Source: Planctomonas psychrotolerans
Lineage (GTDB): Bacteria; Actinomycetota; Actinomycetes; Actinomycetales; Microbacteriaceae
NCBI RefSeq assembly: GCF_008642235.1
Contig: NZ_SJEV01000001.1
Location: forward strand, 2,250,400 to 2,314,399
Length of the DNA: 64,000 bases
Direction of reading: 5' to 3'
In this document: piece after piece, positions 7,217-16,111 of the stretch
Numbering within the stretch: position 1 is the stretch's first letter
Layout of the letters: every line of letters begins with the position of its first letter
Made by a program: the position numbers and the translations under genes
Notes under the pieces: generated by a model
The model's input: the letters and a program-made list of their open reading frames with translations, nothing else
What the model was told of the DNA's origin: nothing
The model's database searches: none

Positions 7217-9373
7217 TTACTGCCGGTGCGGCTCCACGTACCGCATCCACACCCACACGGACACGCACACCGCGGCGAAACCGACGGCCGAGACGGTGAG
7301 CGGCACGATGGTGGCCGCACCCTCGGCGCCGGTGGCCGACGCGAGCGCGGCGGATCCGATGGTCAGCACGACGACGCTGCCGACGAGGCGTGCCGGGTTG
7401 ATTCCGCGCGCCAGCGACCGGCCGAGGGGCCGACCGAGCGGGAGCAACGCCACGACGGCGGATGCGAGGCCCGCGAGGGTGATGGTGGAGAGTAGCTCGC
7501 CCGAGAACGCCGTCCAGAAGCCGCTGCCCGCGCGGGACGCGCTGTACAGGCCCCAGGACGCCACGCTCAGCACCGTCAGGGTCCCCGCGGAGACGAGCGC
7601 CACCCGGGTGCGTTCCGACTCCTGTTCTTCCGCGTACCGGAGGCCGAGCATCTGGCCGACGATGAGGGGCGGAACGAGACCGGCGACGCGGGAGAGCAGT
7701 GCGGCGGCGGCCGTCAGCAGCAGCATCGCGGGAGCGATCCGCACGTGCACGACGGTGCCGCGGAAGCGCCGGAAGCCGTGGGCCATGGCGACGACGCCCA
7801 CACCGTTCACCACGGCGAGCCCCAGCGTCGTGGCGAGGAGCAGTCGCAGGAAGTTCTCCTGCGCTTCCACCCGCAACGACACGGCGACGAGACCGGCCGC
7901 ACCGATGAGGCAGACGCCCGCGACGACCCACCGATTCACGGGTCCGTCAGCCGCATCGGTCGAGGCCCGGTTCCGGCCGGTCACGCGCGCGCGGCGGGCG
8001 GACACCCGGTCGCCGAGCGCGGAACGGAGCAGGATCGCCGGCATCACGATGAGGAGCAGGATGCCCAGCGCGACGCCGAGCGAGGTCAGCCAACGCAGGT
8101 CGACGAACGCCGTCGGGAGTGGGGCGAGGGCCGAGCCGTACACGCTCGGCGCGCTCCACCCGGTGGTGCTCCCCGGCGGGACACCGGGGATTCCCGACGA
8201 CGGCGGCCCGGCGGAGGGCGGCGCCGCGGCAGCGTCCTCCGGCTCGGTCGGGGCTTCGGTGGAGGGGGAGTTTCTCGGTTCCGCGGGTTCGGCGGGTCGC
8301 GCCGGCGTGGTCGTGTCGGGGTCGGGCACGGAACCGGGGGACGGCCCCTCGGTCGCCGTCGGTCCGGGAGGTGCACCCGCCTCGGCGGGTGCGCTGGGCA
8401 CCGGGGTCGGAGCGGCGGTCGGCTGGAACGCGTCGACGGTCACCTCGGCCCACGGGCCGACGTTGCCGGCGGCATCCCGCTGCAGCGCGGTGATGCGGTT
8501 GGCGCCCGGTTTCAGACCCGCACCGTCGCACGACCAGGCCCCGTTCCGAACCAGGGCCGAGCAGACCGGTACGACACTCTGGTACACGTCGACCGTGGCG
8601 CCGGACTCCCCGCTGCCCGAGTAGGTGGTGCCCGTGAGGGGTACGCGCGCGTCGGGGCGCGGCGTGGAGATGGTGGGAGCCGCAGGCGGGGTGCTGTCGA
8701 TGACGACGCTGACCGAGGCGGCCAGTGAGGGTCCGTCGCTCCACTCGGTCTCCTGCGTGGCACGGACCTCGTCCGGTCCACTCGCCGGCACCGGGTTCAG
8801 CACGCAGCTCCAGGTCGTCTCCGTGAACGGAATGACGGCGCACCGCGAGCCGGTCGTGGAGGTCACCGTCACGGTCGCACCCGGGTGGGAGGTGCCGGAC
8901 ACCACTCCCGACGGGGCAGCGCGCACGGTCGGGGGATTCAGGACGTCGACGGTGCGCGCCTCGGACGACGCGGACGACGCGGACGTTCCGGAGGTGCGCG
9001 CGACCACGGGAACGGCCTGGCCGCTCGGCAGGCTCACCGCGGTGCAGGCCCACTGCATCGCCCGGCGCTGCGGGGCACCGGTCTGGCAGTACGGGGTCGC
9101 GTCGTCGCGGACGATGATCTGCACGTCGGTGCCCGCCGCCTTGGTGCCGGTGAACTCGAGTCTGCCGTCCTTCACCGTCTCGGGGGGCGGCACGTCGAGC
9201 GTCGGGGCGGCCGCCACCCGGTCGGCAGGGGTGGGTTCCGGAGTCGCGGCCGCGGCGACCCCGGCGGGCGGCAGGGTCAGCGCGAGCGCGATGGCCGCGA
9301 CGGCGAGTCGTCGACGGGTGCCGGGCGCGCGCCGATCACCGCCCTCGACCATACGTGTAGCCCAGCGCGACAT
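7217..9373 (-). CDS. Ig-like domain, multi-pass membrane surface protein
   Basis: Large exported protein (about 718 aa) of unknown role. After a basic N-terminus there is a signal peptide (LAVAAIALALTLPPAGVAAAA). Several Ig-like/Big-type beta-sandwich repeats follow (segments such as PPTVRAAPSGVVSGTSHPG and DSTPPAAPTISTP, each closing with a W-S-C pattern). Next comes a Pro/Thr/Glu-rich stretch (about 330-410), and the last 300 residues contain about six to eight hydrophobic helices. Ig repeats outside plus a polytopic anchor is an uncommon arrangement. The start is uncertain: ATG 9373 (MSRWATRM) or ATG 9352 (MVEGGD); neither has a well-placed ribosome site. Neighbours suggest a cell-envelope role. 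Confidence 0.7.
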   Translation of the reverse strand: MSRWATRMVEGGDRRAPGTRRRLAVAAIALALTLPPAGVAAAATPEPTPADRVAAAPTLDVPPPETVKDGRLEFTGTKAAGTDVQIIVRDDATPYCQTGAPQRRAMQWACTAVSLPSGQAVPVVARTSGTSASSASSEARTVDVLNPPTVRAAPSGVVSGTSHPGATVTVTSTTGSRCAVIPFTETTWSCVLNPVPASGPDEVRATQETEWSDGPSLAASVSVVIDSTPPAAPTISTPRPDARVPLTGTTYSGSGESGATVDVYQSVVPVCSALVRNGAWSCDGAGLKPGANRITALQRDAAGNVGPWAEVTVDAFQPTAAPTPVPSAPAEAGAPPGPTATEGPSPGSVPDPDTTTPARPAEPAEPRNSPSTEAPTEPEDAAAAPPSAGPPSSGIPGVPPGSTTGWSAPSVYGSALAPLPTAFVDLRWLTSLGVALGILLLIVMPAILLRSALGDRVSARRARVTGRNRASTDAADGPVNRWVVAGVCLIGAAGLVAVSLRVEAQENFLRLLLATTLGLAVVNGVGVVAMAHGFRRFRGTVVHVRIAPAMLLLTAAAALLSRVAGLVPPLIVGQMLGLRYAEEQESERTRVALVSAGTLTVLSVASWGLYSASRAGSGFWTAFSGELLSTITLAGLASAVVALLPLGRPLGRSLARGINPARLVGSVVVLTIGSAALASATGAEGAATIVPLTVSAVGFAAVCVSVWVWMRYVEPHRQ

Positions 9374-9526
9374 GCTGTGTCGTAGAAGATTCCCCACCCT
9401 CCCTTCAGTAACGGTGATATCGGGAGCGATGTCAACGGTCGCCCCGCGTGGCGCCCCGTTATTCATCGAAAATTCCCGCCGACGGTGCGGGCGTCGACCT
9501 CCCGGGGAACCGCCACCTAGCGCCGT

Positions 9527-9541
9527 TATAGTGATCCACTA
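9527..9541 (+). promoter_or_regulatory. Leaderless-type -10 box of lemA
   Basis: TATAGT at 9527-9532 is separated by 8 nt from the ATG at 9541 and there is no ribosome site. This spacing puts the expected transcription start at or next to the initiation codon. No good -35 hexamer is visible. Confidence 0.5.
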
Positions 9542-10107
9542 TGGAAATCCTGATCGCCGTCATCGTCGTCGTCGTCCTTGCCGCGATCGTGGGGATCTAC
9601 CTCTGGGCCACGTACAACTCCCTCGTGACCCTCAATGTGCGAGTGGACGAGGCGTGGAGCGACATCACCGTGCAGCTCAAGCGCCGCGCGGATCTGCTCC
9701 CGAACATCATCGACAGCGTGCGGGGCTATGCCGCTCATGAGCGGGGAGTGTTCGAGTCGGTGACGCGCGCGCGCGCCGAGACGGTCAATGCCGCATCCCC
9801 GGCCGAGGCGTCCGCCGCCGAGAACCACATGCAGGGCGCGCTCAAGAGCCTCTTCGCGGTGGCGGAGGCGTATCCGCAGCTCCAGGCCAGCCAGAACTTC
9901 CTGCAGCTGCAGGGCGAGCTCGTGGACACCGAGGACAAGATCCAGGCGTCCCGCAGGTTCTACAACGGTGGTGTGCGCGAGTTGAACACCAAGGTCAAGG
10001 TCTTCCCCAACACGATGTTCGTGCGCAATCTCGGCTTCTCCGAGCGGGAGTTCTTCGAGGTGTCGAACCTCGCGGCCATCTCGGAGCCGCCGCGCGTGCA
10101 GTTCTGA
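9541..10107 (+). CDS. lemA: LemA family protein
   Basis: 188-aa membrane-anchored protein. One N-terminal helix (residues 3-24, ILIAVIVVVVLAAIVGIYL) is followed by an extracytoplasmic helical bundle with the LemA signatures NSLVTLNVRVDEAWSDI, VQLKRRADLLPNIIDSV and the C-terminal DTEDKIQASRRFYNGGVREL. Function in the family is not settled; it is often linked to envelope proteins. It appears monocistronic: its only near neighbour is the convergent CDF transporter gene 37 bp away. The start is at a probable leaderless promoter. Confidence 0.93.
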   Translation: MEILIAVIVVVVLAAIVGIYLWATYNSLVTLNVRVDEAWSDITVQLKRRADLLPNIIDSVRGYAAHERGVFESVTRARAETVNAASPAEASAAENHMQGALKSLFAVAEAYPQLQASQNFLQLQGELVDTEDKIQASRRFYNGGVRELNTKVKVFPNTMFVRNLGFSEREFFEVSNLAAISEPPRVQF

Positions 10108-10144
10108 CGCGGGTGCCGCACTAGCGCGTCGTTCGTCCCCGATC

Positions 10145-11071
10145 TCAGGCGTGCCGCGCGTCCTCGTGGTCGGCATGGCTCGCCGGCTCCAGCTGGAACG
10201 TGGAGTGCTGCACGCTCACGTGGAAGTGCAGGGCAACGCACGCCTGCAGCTCGTCGAGCAACGCGGGGGTCGATCCGTCGGCGAAGCACGCGTCGTCGAC
10301 CACGACGTGGGCGGTGAGCACCGGCAGGCCCGTCGCGATGGTGCTGGCGTGCAGGTCGTGCACGTCGCGCACCCGGTCGAGGTCAAGGATGTGGGCGCGC
10401 ACCGAGTCGAGGTCGAGCCCCCGGGGAGTCGACTCGAGCAGCACCTCCACCGTCTCCCTCAGCAGCATGAGGGCGCGGGGGAGGATGAGTGCGCCGATCA
10501 GGATGGCGGCGACGGCGTCGGCCCCGGTCCAGCCGGTGGTGGCGATCACGACCGCCGCGACGATGACGGCGACCGAGCCGAGGGCGTCGTACACCACTTC
10601 GAGGAACGCGGCCCGCAGGTTCATGTTCGTCGACCGGCTGGTGGCCAGCACGACGATCGATGCCGCACTGCCGAGCAGACCGAGGATGCCGAAGGCGAGG
10701 AGTTCGGTCGAGGGCACTTGGGCGGGAACGACCAGGCGTTCGATGCCCTCGATGAGCACGAACAGTCCCACGGCGAGCAGCACCGCGGCCTGGGCGGTGG
10801 CGGCCAGGATCTCGGCCCGGCCGTACCCCCAGGTGCGCCGCGAGGTCGTGGGTCGGGTGGCCAGCGATGCGGCCAGCAGGGCGACGAAGAGGCCGCCCGC
10901 ATCCGTGAGCATGTGCGCCGCGTCCATCAGCAGGGCGAGACTCCCGGTGAGGGCCGCACCGATGAACTGGACCACCATCACCCCGGCGGTGATGCCGAAG
11001 GCGATGGCGAGACGGCGGCGGGGCGCCCCGTCGGCCGCGTGCGCGTGGCTGTGCGAGTGCGGCCCGGTCAC
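10145..11071 (-). CDS. Cation diffusion facilitator (zinc/cation efflux)
   Basis: 308-aa inner-membrane antiporter of the CDF family (CzcD/ZitB-like) exporting Zn2+ or related ions. A His-rich start (HSHSHAHAAD) is followed by six predicted helices. The metal-site motif DAAHMLTDAGG lies in helix 2, and a matching pair lies in helix 5 (TGWTGADAVAAILIG). The C-terminal cytoplasmic domain (about 210-308) carries HDLHASTIATGLPVLTAHV. The GTG start overlaps the stop of the upstream glycosylase gene (GTGA), so translation is probably coupled. The open frame extends upstream, but the His-rich start at 11071 is the natural N-terminus. Confidence 0.9.
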   Translation of the reverse strand: MTGPHSHSHAHAADGAPRRRLAIAFGITAGVMVVQFIGAALTGSLALLMDAAHMLTDAGGLFVALLAASLATRPTTSRRTWGYGRAEILAATAQAAVLLAVGLFVLIEGIERLVVPAQVPSTELLAFGILGLLGSAASIVVLATSRSTNMNLRAAFLEVVYDALGSVAVIVAAVVIATTGWTGADAVAAILIGALILPRALMLLRETVEVLLESTPRGLDLDSVRAHILDLDRVRDVHDLHASTIATGLPVLTAHVVVDDACFADGSTPALLDELQACVALHFHVSVQHSTFQLEPASHADHEDARHA

Positions 11072-12357
11072 GGGGTCGACTCCGGCGGGGCGCCCGCCGA
11101 CGAGGCGTCGATCGGCGGAGCATCCGCCCGTTCGCCGTCGAGAAGGCGCGTGCCGAGCGCACGGGCCAGCTCCGCGGCGAGGGTGCCCCGATCGACGACG
11201 GCCACGTCGTCGAGCCCCTGCCAGGCAGCCGCCTCGCGGACGAGGACCGCGACGCGGTCGGCGACGGATCCCGGCGCGACGGACTCCTCCGTCCACGCCG
11301 ACTGCACCCGCAGCACACCGGCCTGCCGGTCGCTCTTCAGGTCGATCCGACCCACGATCCGGTCGTCCAGCAGCACCGGCAGCACGTAGTAGCCGAACAC
11401 GCGTTTCGGTTGCGGAGTGTAGATCTCGATCCGGTAGTGGAAGTCGAACATGCGCTCGGCCCGTTCCCGGCGCCACACCACGGGGTCGAAGGGGGAGAGC
11501 AGAGCCGCCGCGTCCATGCGCCGGGGCCGTCGGGCGTCGCGGTGCAGCCAGGCCCGCTCCGGTACGCCGTTGCGGTCCCAGCCCGCCACCCGCACGGGCA
11601 GCACCTCACCCGCGTCCTCGAGGTCGCGAATGGCGGCCTTCGTCGCCGCCGACGGCAGTCGGTAGTAGTCGGCGAAGTCGCTCAGGGTACCGATCCCATG
11701 AGCGGCCACCGACCGGCGCACCAACTCCCGGATCGCGTCGTCCCGGGGGATCTCACGGTCGAACACGTGCGGGGGGAGTACGTGCTCGGCCAGTCCGTAG
11801 CTGCGCTCGAAGCGGGTGCGACCGGCGCTCACCACCTCGCCCCACCCGAACAGCATCTCCAGTCCGCGCTTGACGTCGGACCAGCCCCACCAGCTGCCGG
11901 AGCGCCGGTTCGAGTCGTGCTCGATGCGACTCGCGGGAAGCGGGCCGTTCTCGGCCAGCTCCGCGCGCAGCCAGTCGAGCATCGGGCCGTTGGCCTGCAC
12001 CCACCCGCCGGGCGCATCCGTGTACCGGCGACGACGATCCGCCATCCGCCAGCGGAAGAGCGGCCAGTCGTCGACCGGCAGCACGGCGGCCTCGTGGGCC
12101 CAGTACTCGATGTAGCCCGAGTTGGGGCGGAACATGAGGCGGTCGAGCGCGGCACGGTCGTATGCGCCCAGGCGGGCGAGCACGGGGAGGTAGTGACTGC
12201 GCTCGAAGACGTTCACCGAGTCGAGCTGCAGCAGGTGGATGCGGTCGAACAGGGCCGAGAAGGCCCGGCCGCCCACCGTGACCGGCCGGGGCCGACCGAA
12301 CCCCTGGGCCGCGAGGGCCACCCGTCTCGCGAGCGCGGGAGGAATGTTCTGCACCAC
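11068..12357 (-). CDS. YcaQ-type winged-helix DNA glycosylase (crosslink repair)
   Basis: 429-aa protein of the HTH_42/YcaQ (AlkX/AZL-like) family, whose characterised members unhook interstrand crosslinks and excise bulky alkylated bases. The family QxD catalytic motif is visible near residue 44 (LLQLDSVNV). It is followed by YIEYWAHEAAVLP, the WGWSDVKRGLEMLFGWGEV winged-helix segment, and a C-terminal LLSPFDPVVWRRERAERMF domain. Start GTG 12357 follows a TAGGGT box by 6 nt with no ribosome site, suggesting a leaderless mRNA. It overlaps the CDF gene by 4 bp and forms a two-gene operon with it. Confidence 0.88.
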   Translation of the reverse strand: MVQNIPPALARRVALAAQGFGRPRPVTVGGRAFSALFDRIHLLQLDSVNVFERSHYLPVLARLGAYDRAALDRLMFRPNSGYIEYWAHEAAVLPVDDWPLFRWRMADRRRRYTDAPGGWVQANGPMLDWLRAELAENGPLPASRIEHDSNRRSGSWWGWSDVKRGLEMLFGWGEVVSAGRTRFERSYGLAEHVLPPHVFDREIPRDDAIRELVRRSVAAHGIGTLSDFADYYRLPSAATKAAIRDLEDAGEVLPVRVAGWDRNGVPERAWLHRDARRPRRMDAAALLSPFDPVVWRRERAERMFDFHYRIEIYTPQPKRVFGYYVLPVLLDDRIVGRIDLKSDRQAGVLRVQSAWTEESVAPGSVADRVAVLVREAAAWQGLDDVAVVDRGTLAAELARALGTRLLDGERADAPPIDASSAGAPPESTP

Positions 12358-12363
12358 GGCTCG

Positions 12364-12369
12364 ACCCTA
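12364..12369 (-). promoter_or_regulatory. Leaderless-type -10 box of the YcaQ-family gene
   Basis: TAGGGT on the minus strand ends 6 nt before the GTG start at 12357. No Shine-Dalgarno sequence is present. Confidence 0.45.
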
Positions 12370-12478
12370 TCCGCCACCACCGACGGGAGCGGTTCCCGCC
12401 CCGACCGGGTCATCTGTCGGTAAGCCCGCCGGACCCCGTGACCGCACGAGCCGCCCCGGGATACCGGGTCGCCCGCCA

Positions 12479-12484
12479 TAGACT
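12479..12484 (+). promoter_or_regulatory. Leaderless-type -10 box of the AI-2E-family gene
   Basis: TAGACT ends 6 nt before ATG 12491. No ribosome site is visible. It shares the 133-bp divergent region with the YcaQ-family promoter. Confidence 0.5.
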
Positions 12485-12490
12485 GACGGG

Positions 12491-13765
12491 ATGATCTTCG
12501 GCAGTCGCCGGGCCGGTAAAACGGCCCCCGATCGACCGGCCCCGGCCGCGTCGGATGCCTCGCCGACTCCGACCCGGGAGGAGGCTGCTCCCGCCCCTGC
12601 TGCTGCCGGCACCGTGCCGCCCGGCATGCTTCTCGCCGGAGCCTGGGCGTGGCGCATCCTCGTGCTGGTGGCGGTCGCTGCGGTTCTCGTCTTCGTGGTG
12701 ATCCAACTGCGGCTCGTGGTCATCCCGCTCTTCATCGCGATCATCGTCAGCGCGCTGCTCGTGCCCGTGTCGAACTGGCTGCAGCGGCATCGCTGGCCCC
12801 GGGTCCTCGCGATCGCGACGGCGGAGCTCGGCGTGATCACGGCCGTGGCGGGGCTGGTGTACCTCGTCATCACCCAGATCCTCGGCCAGTACAGCGCCAT
12901 CCGCGACCAGAGCTACGAGGCGTACGACAACTTCACGACCTATCTCCTCGACTCGCCGTTCGAGATCAGCGAGGCGGACATCAGCACCTTCCTGTCGCAG
13001 CTGCTGGACTCGGTGCGGCAGGACTCCGGCACGCTCGTGAACGGAGCCCTCTCGGTGGGTCTCTCGCTCGGTCACGTGGTCGCGGGTGTGCTCCTCATCA
13101 TCTTCACCAGCCTGTTCATCCTGATCGATGGCCGAAGCATCTGGGCGTGGCTCGTGCGCCTGTTCCCGCGCAGCGCCCGCGCCGCGGTGCACGGTGCGGG
13201 CGTGGCCGGCTGGACCACGCTGCAGAACTTCGTGAAGGTGCAGATCCTGGTGGCGCTCATCGACGCCATCGGCATCGCCGGCGGAGCCGCCCTCTTCGGG
13301 GTCCCGCTCGCCATCCCGATCGGTGTGCTCGTGTTCCTCGGCTCCTTCATCCCCATCGTCGGCGCGGTCATCACGGGCGCGCTCGCCGTGTTCATCGCCC
13401 TCGTCTACAACGGGCCCGTGATCGCCCTCGTGATCCTCGGCATCGTGCTCCTCGTGCAGCAGATCGAGGGGCACATCCTCCAGCCGCTCATCATGGGCAC
13501 CGCCGTCAAGGTGCACCCCCTCGCCGTGGTGCTCGCGGTGGCGTCCGGCAGCTTCGTGGGCGGGATCGCCGGGGCCTTCTTCGCCGTGCCGGTGGTCGCG
13601 ACCGCGAATTCCATGATCCACTACGTCGCTCGGGGCACCTGGAAGACCGACCCGCCCCCGACCCCCGCGATCGCGGTACCCGCGGGTACCCTCGCCGCGG
13701 AGGGTCGCCCGACCCGATCCCGCGCCCGCCCATTCCTCCGTACAAAGGACCAGACCGTTGACTGA
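12491..13765 (+). CDS. AI-2E family transporter (PerM/TqsA-like)
   Basis: 424-aa polytopic membrane protein of the AI-2 exporter (UPF0118) family; substrates of most members are not proven. About eight helices are seen: a pair around residues 55-95, one near 110, then after a soluble loop (about 130-190) a second cluster from about 195 to 370. It has family motifs GVPLAIPIGVLVFLGSFIPIVGA and QQIEGHILQPLIMGTAVKVHP. The N-terminal 40 residues are Pro/Ala-rich and the tail is basic. It overlaps the TTG start of ilvA by 8 bp, so the two genes are probably co-transcribed. Confidence 0.9.
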   Translation: MIFGSRRAGKTAPDRPAPAASDASPTPTREEAAPAPAAAGTVPPGMLLAGAWAWRILVLVAVAAVLVFVVIQLRLVVIPLFIAIIVSALLVPVSNWLQRHRWPRVLAIATAELGVITAVAGLVYLVITQILGQYSAIRDQSYEAYDNFTTYLLDSPFEISEADISTFLSQLLDSVRQDSGTLVNGALSVGLSLGHVVAGVLLIIFTSLFILIDGRSIWAWLVRLFPRSARAAVHGAGVAGWTTLQNFVKVQILVALIDAIGIAGGAALFGVPLAIPIGVLVFLGSFIPIVGAVITGALAVFIALVYNGPVIALVILGIVLLVQQIEGHILQPLIMGTAVKVHPLAVVLAVASGSFVGGIAGAFFAVPVVATANSMIHYVARGTWKTDPPPTPAIAVPAGTLAAEGRPTRSRARPFLRTKDQTVD

Positions 13766-15041
13766 CACCCCGCTCGTTGACCGCGTCGATGACTCCTCCG
13801 CTCCGCGCACGCCGGTGGTCGGCCCGAGTCTCGCCACCATCGAGACCGCCCGTGCCGTCGTGTCGCGGGTGGCCGACGTGACGCCGATGGAGAGTTCCCG
13901 CTTCCTCGCCGAGGTGCTGGGTTCCCCCGTCTACCTCAAGTGCGAGAACCTGCAGCGCACCGGCTCGTACAAGATCCGCGGCGCGTACAACCGCATCTCG
14001 AAGCTCACCGACGAGGAGAAGGCCCGCGGCGTGGTCGCCGCCTCGGCGGGGAACCACGCGCAGGGGGTCGCGTTCGCCGCCCGGGAGCTCGGCATCACGG
14101 CCACCATCTTCATGCCCGTGGGGGTGGCGCTGCCGAAGCTCCAGGCGACCCGGAACTACGGCGCCGACGTCGTGCTGCGCGGCCACACCGTCGCGGAGCC
14201 TCTGCAGGCCGCCGCCGAGTTCGCCGAGGCCACCGGAGCGGTGCTGATCCCGCCGTTCGACCACGAGGACGTCGTGGCGGGTCAGGGAACGCTCGGCCTC
14301 GAGATCCTCGATCAGGTCGCCGATATCGACACCGTGATCGTGCCCATCGGCGGCGGCGGACTCATCTCCGGAGTCGCCAGCGCGCTGAAGCAGAGCGCCG
14401 CGCGCGACGGGCGTTCCATCCGGGTGATCGGCGTGCAGGCGGCGAACGCCGCCGCGTACCCGCCCTCGCTGTCCGCCGGTGTGCCGATGGAGGTGCCGAT
14501 CACCGCCACCATCGCCGACGGCATCGCCGTGAGCAAGCCGGGCATGCTGAACTTCGCGATCATCAAGGACATGGTCGACGAGGTCGTCACCGTGAGCGAC
14601 GACGACACGGCACGGGCGCTGCTCGTGCTGCTCGAGCGGGCGAAGCTCGTGGTCGAGCCCGCCGGCGCCGTGGCCGTCGCCGCGATCCTCTCGGGCAAGG
14701 TGACGAACGCCGGACGCACGGTCGCCATCCTGAGCGGGGGGAACATCGACCCGCTCATGATGGAGCGCGTCATCGCCCGCGGACTCGCGGCATCCGACCG
14801 CTACCTGAAGCTGCGGGTGATGCTGCCGGATCGCCCCGGTCAGTTGGCGCGGACCTCGCAGATCATCAGCGAGGCCAATGCCAACGTGGTCGAGGTGCTG
14901 CACACGCGGCACGGCCGGGGACTGCAGATCAGCGACGTGGAGCTCGAGGTGAGTGTGGAGACTCGCGGGCCGGAGCACAGCGCCTTCGTCATCGAGAAGC
15001 TGCGCGAGGCGGGCTACGAACCCCGCACCGCCGTCGACTAG
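13758..15041 (+). CDS. ilvA: Threonine ammonia-lyase (threonine deaminase)
   Basis: 427-aa PLP enzyme converting threonine to 2-oxobutanoate and ammonia, the first step of isoleucine synthesis or of threonine catabolism. PLP lysine K72 lies in GSYKIRGAYN; the phosphate-binding glycine loop PIGGGGLISG is near residue 196. A single ACT-like regulatory domain occupies about 350-427 (LPDRPGQLARTSQIISEANAN). Start TTG 13758 has AAAGGA 8 nt upstream and overlaps the transporter stop. Its stop overlaps the convergent greA stop by 4 bp. Confidence 0.94.
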   Translation: MTDTPLVDRVDDSSAPRTPVVGPSLATIETARAVVSRVADVTPMESSRFLAEVLGSPVYLKCENLQRTGSYKIRGAYNRISKLTDEEKARGVVAASAGNHAQGVAFAARELGITATIFMPVGVALPKLQATRNYGADVVLRGHTVAEPLQAAAEFAEATGAVLIPPFDHEDVVAGQGTLGLEILDQVADIDTVIVPIGGGGLISGVASALKQSAARDGRSIRVIGVQAANAAAYPPSLSAGVPMEVPITATIADGIAVSKPGMLNFAIIKDMVDEVVTVSDDDTARALLVLLERAKLVVEPAGAVAVAAILSGKVTNAGRTVAILSGGNIDPLMMERVIARGLAASDRYLKLRVMLPDRPGQLARTSQIISEANANVVEVLHTRHGRGLQISDVELEVSVETRGPEHSAFVIEKLREAGYEPRTAVD

Positions 15042-15529
15042 CGGGGGACGTAGGTCTCGACGCCCGTGATCTCGACCGGGATGTCGCGGCCGTTCGGGGC
15101 GCGGTAGCTGATCGAGTCGCCGATCTTGAGGCCGAGGATCGCGGTACCGAGCGGGCTCCCCTCGCTGTAGACGTCGAGGTCGCTGTCGCCCGCGATCTCC
15201 CGGTTGCCGATGAGGAACTTGGTGGAGTCCCCGGCGATGGTCGCGGTGACCACGGTTCCCGGCTCCACGACACCGTGGCTCTCGGGGGCCTCGCCGACCT
15301 GCGAGTGGCGCAGCAGGTGGGTGAGCACGCGGATGCGTGCCTCGATCTTGCCCTGCTCCTCCTTCGCCGCGTGGTAGCCGCCGTTCTCCTTCAGGTCGCC
15401 CTCGTCGCGCGCGATCTCGATCTTCTTCGCGATCTCTTCACGACCGGCGACGCTCAGGTGTTCGAGTTCCGCGGTAAGACGGTCGAACGCCTCCCGGGTC
15501 AACCAGGTGACGGATGTTTCCTGTGACAA
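15038..15529 (-). CDS. greA: Transcription elongation factor GreA
   Basis: 163-aa factor that rescues backtracked RNA polymerase by stimulating transcript cleavage. The N-terminal coiled coil (about 1-75) carries the tip acidic residues in IARDEGDLKENGGYHAAKEEQ. The C-terminal FKBP-like domain has GVVEPGTVVTATI, YSEGSPLGTAILGLKIGD and SYRAPNGRDIPVEI. Start is TTG 15529 with GAGGAG 6 nt upstream. The 24-bp perfect palindrome at 15555 lies in its leader or promoter region. Convergent with ilvA with a 4-bp overlap of stop codons. Confidence 0.96.
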   Translation of the reverse strand: MSQETSVTWLTREAFDRLTAELEHLSVAGREEIAKKIEIARDEGDLKENGGYHAAKEEQGKIEARIRVLTHLLRHSQVGEAPESHGVVEPGTVVTATIAGDSTKFLIGNREIAGDSDLDVYSEGSPLGTAILGLKIGDSISYRAPNGRDIPVEITGVETYVPR

Positions 15530-15554
15530 AGTGAACTCCTCGGATACGCATGAG

Positions 15555-15578
15555 CGCCTCGACGGTACCGTCGAGGCG
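15555..15578. repeat. Perfect 24-bp palindrome upstream of greA
   Basis: Inverted repeat with arms CGCCTCGACGGT and ACCGTCGAGGCG and no loop, in the 60-bp gap between the DUF4307 gene stop and the greA start. No T tract follows in the direction of transcription. It could be a terminator of the upstream gene, a transcript-stabilising hairpin, or a dimeric regulator site. Confidence 0.7.
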
Positions 15579-15589
15579 AATCCTTCAGC

Positions 15590-15988
15590 CTACGCGGGCC
15601 AGCAGGAGTAGATCAAGCCTGTCACGGCGGTGTCGAGGGTGCGAAGAGGCTCCGTGAACTGCCGGGTGAACGCGTCGCCCGGTGGCACCTCGACGATCTT
15701 CCACCCCACCACACCGAATTGCTCGCTGAGCGCCTGCACCGCGCAGTAGGTGGCCGTGCCGACCGGCACGGACAGCTCGTACGTGACGTCCACGTTGTGC
15801 TCGTCGTGCAACGTGTACCCGATGTTGCGGGTCTGGATGTTCGACCGGCTGGTGTCGAGGGTGGCGAAGATGAGCCAGGCGCCGAGCACCACGGCGAACG
15901 TGATTCCGGCCGTGATCAGGATGGCCCGCTGCCGGGCGCCGGTGCGGGCGGTACGGCCGTAACGGGCGTCGAGGTTCTCGTTCGACAC
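15590..15988 (-). CDS. DUF4307 membrane protein
   Basis: 132-aa actinobacterial protein of unknown function. Charged N-terminus (NENLDARYGRTARTGARQR), one membrane helix at about 25-46 (ILITAGITFAVVLGAWLIF), then an extracytoplasmic beta-rich domain ending GLIYSCWPA, as in DUF4307 proteins. Start GTG 15988 was chosen because GGAGGAG lies 5-10 nt upstream; the longer upstream frame is low-complexity. It neighbours greA and mca, as in other actinobacteria, and is divergent from mca. Confidence 0.88.
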   Translation of the reverse strand: MSNENLDARYGRTARTGARQRAILITAGITFAVVLGAWLIFATLDTSRSNIQTRNIGYTLHDEHNVDVTYELSVPVGTATYCAVQALSEQFGVVGWKIVEVPPGDAFTRQFTEPLRTLDTAVTGLIYSCWPA

Positions 15989-16111
15989 GCGTCTCCTCCC
16001 GCCCGCGTGCGGTGAGCGGGCACCCGATCCGCGGCGGCCCGTTCCGCGGATTCCCCGCGCCGCCACCTACTACTCTTGATGTACAGGTTATTCGCTTTCC
16101 CTAGGAGTTTT

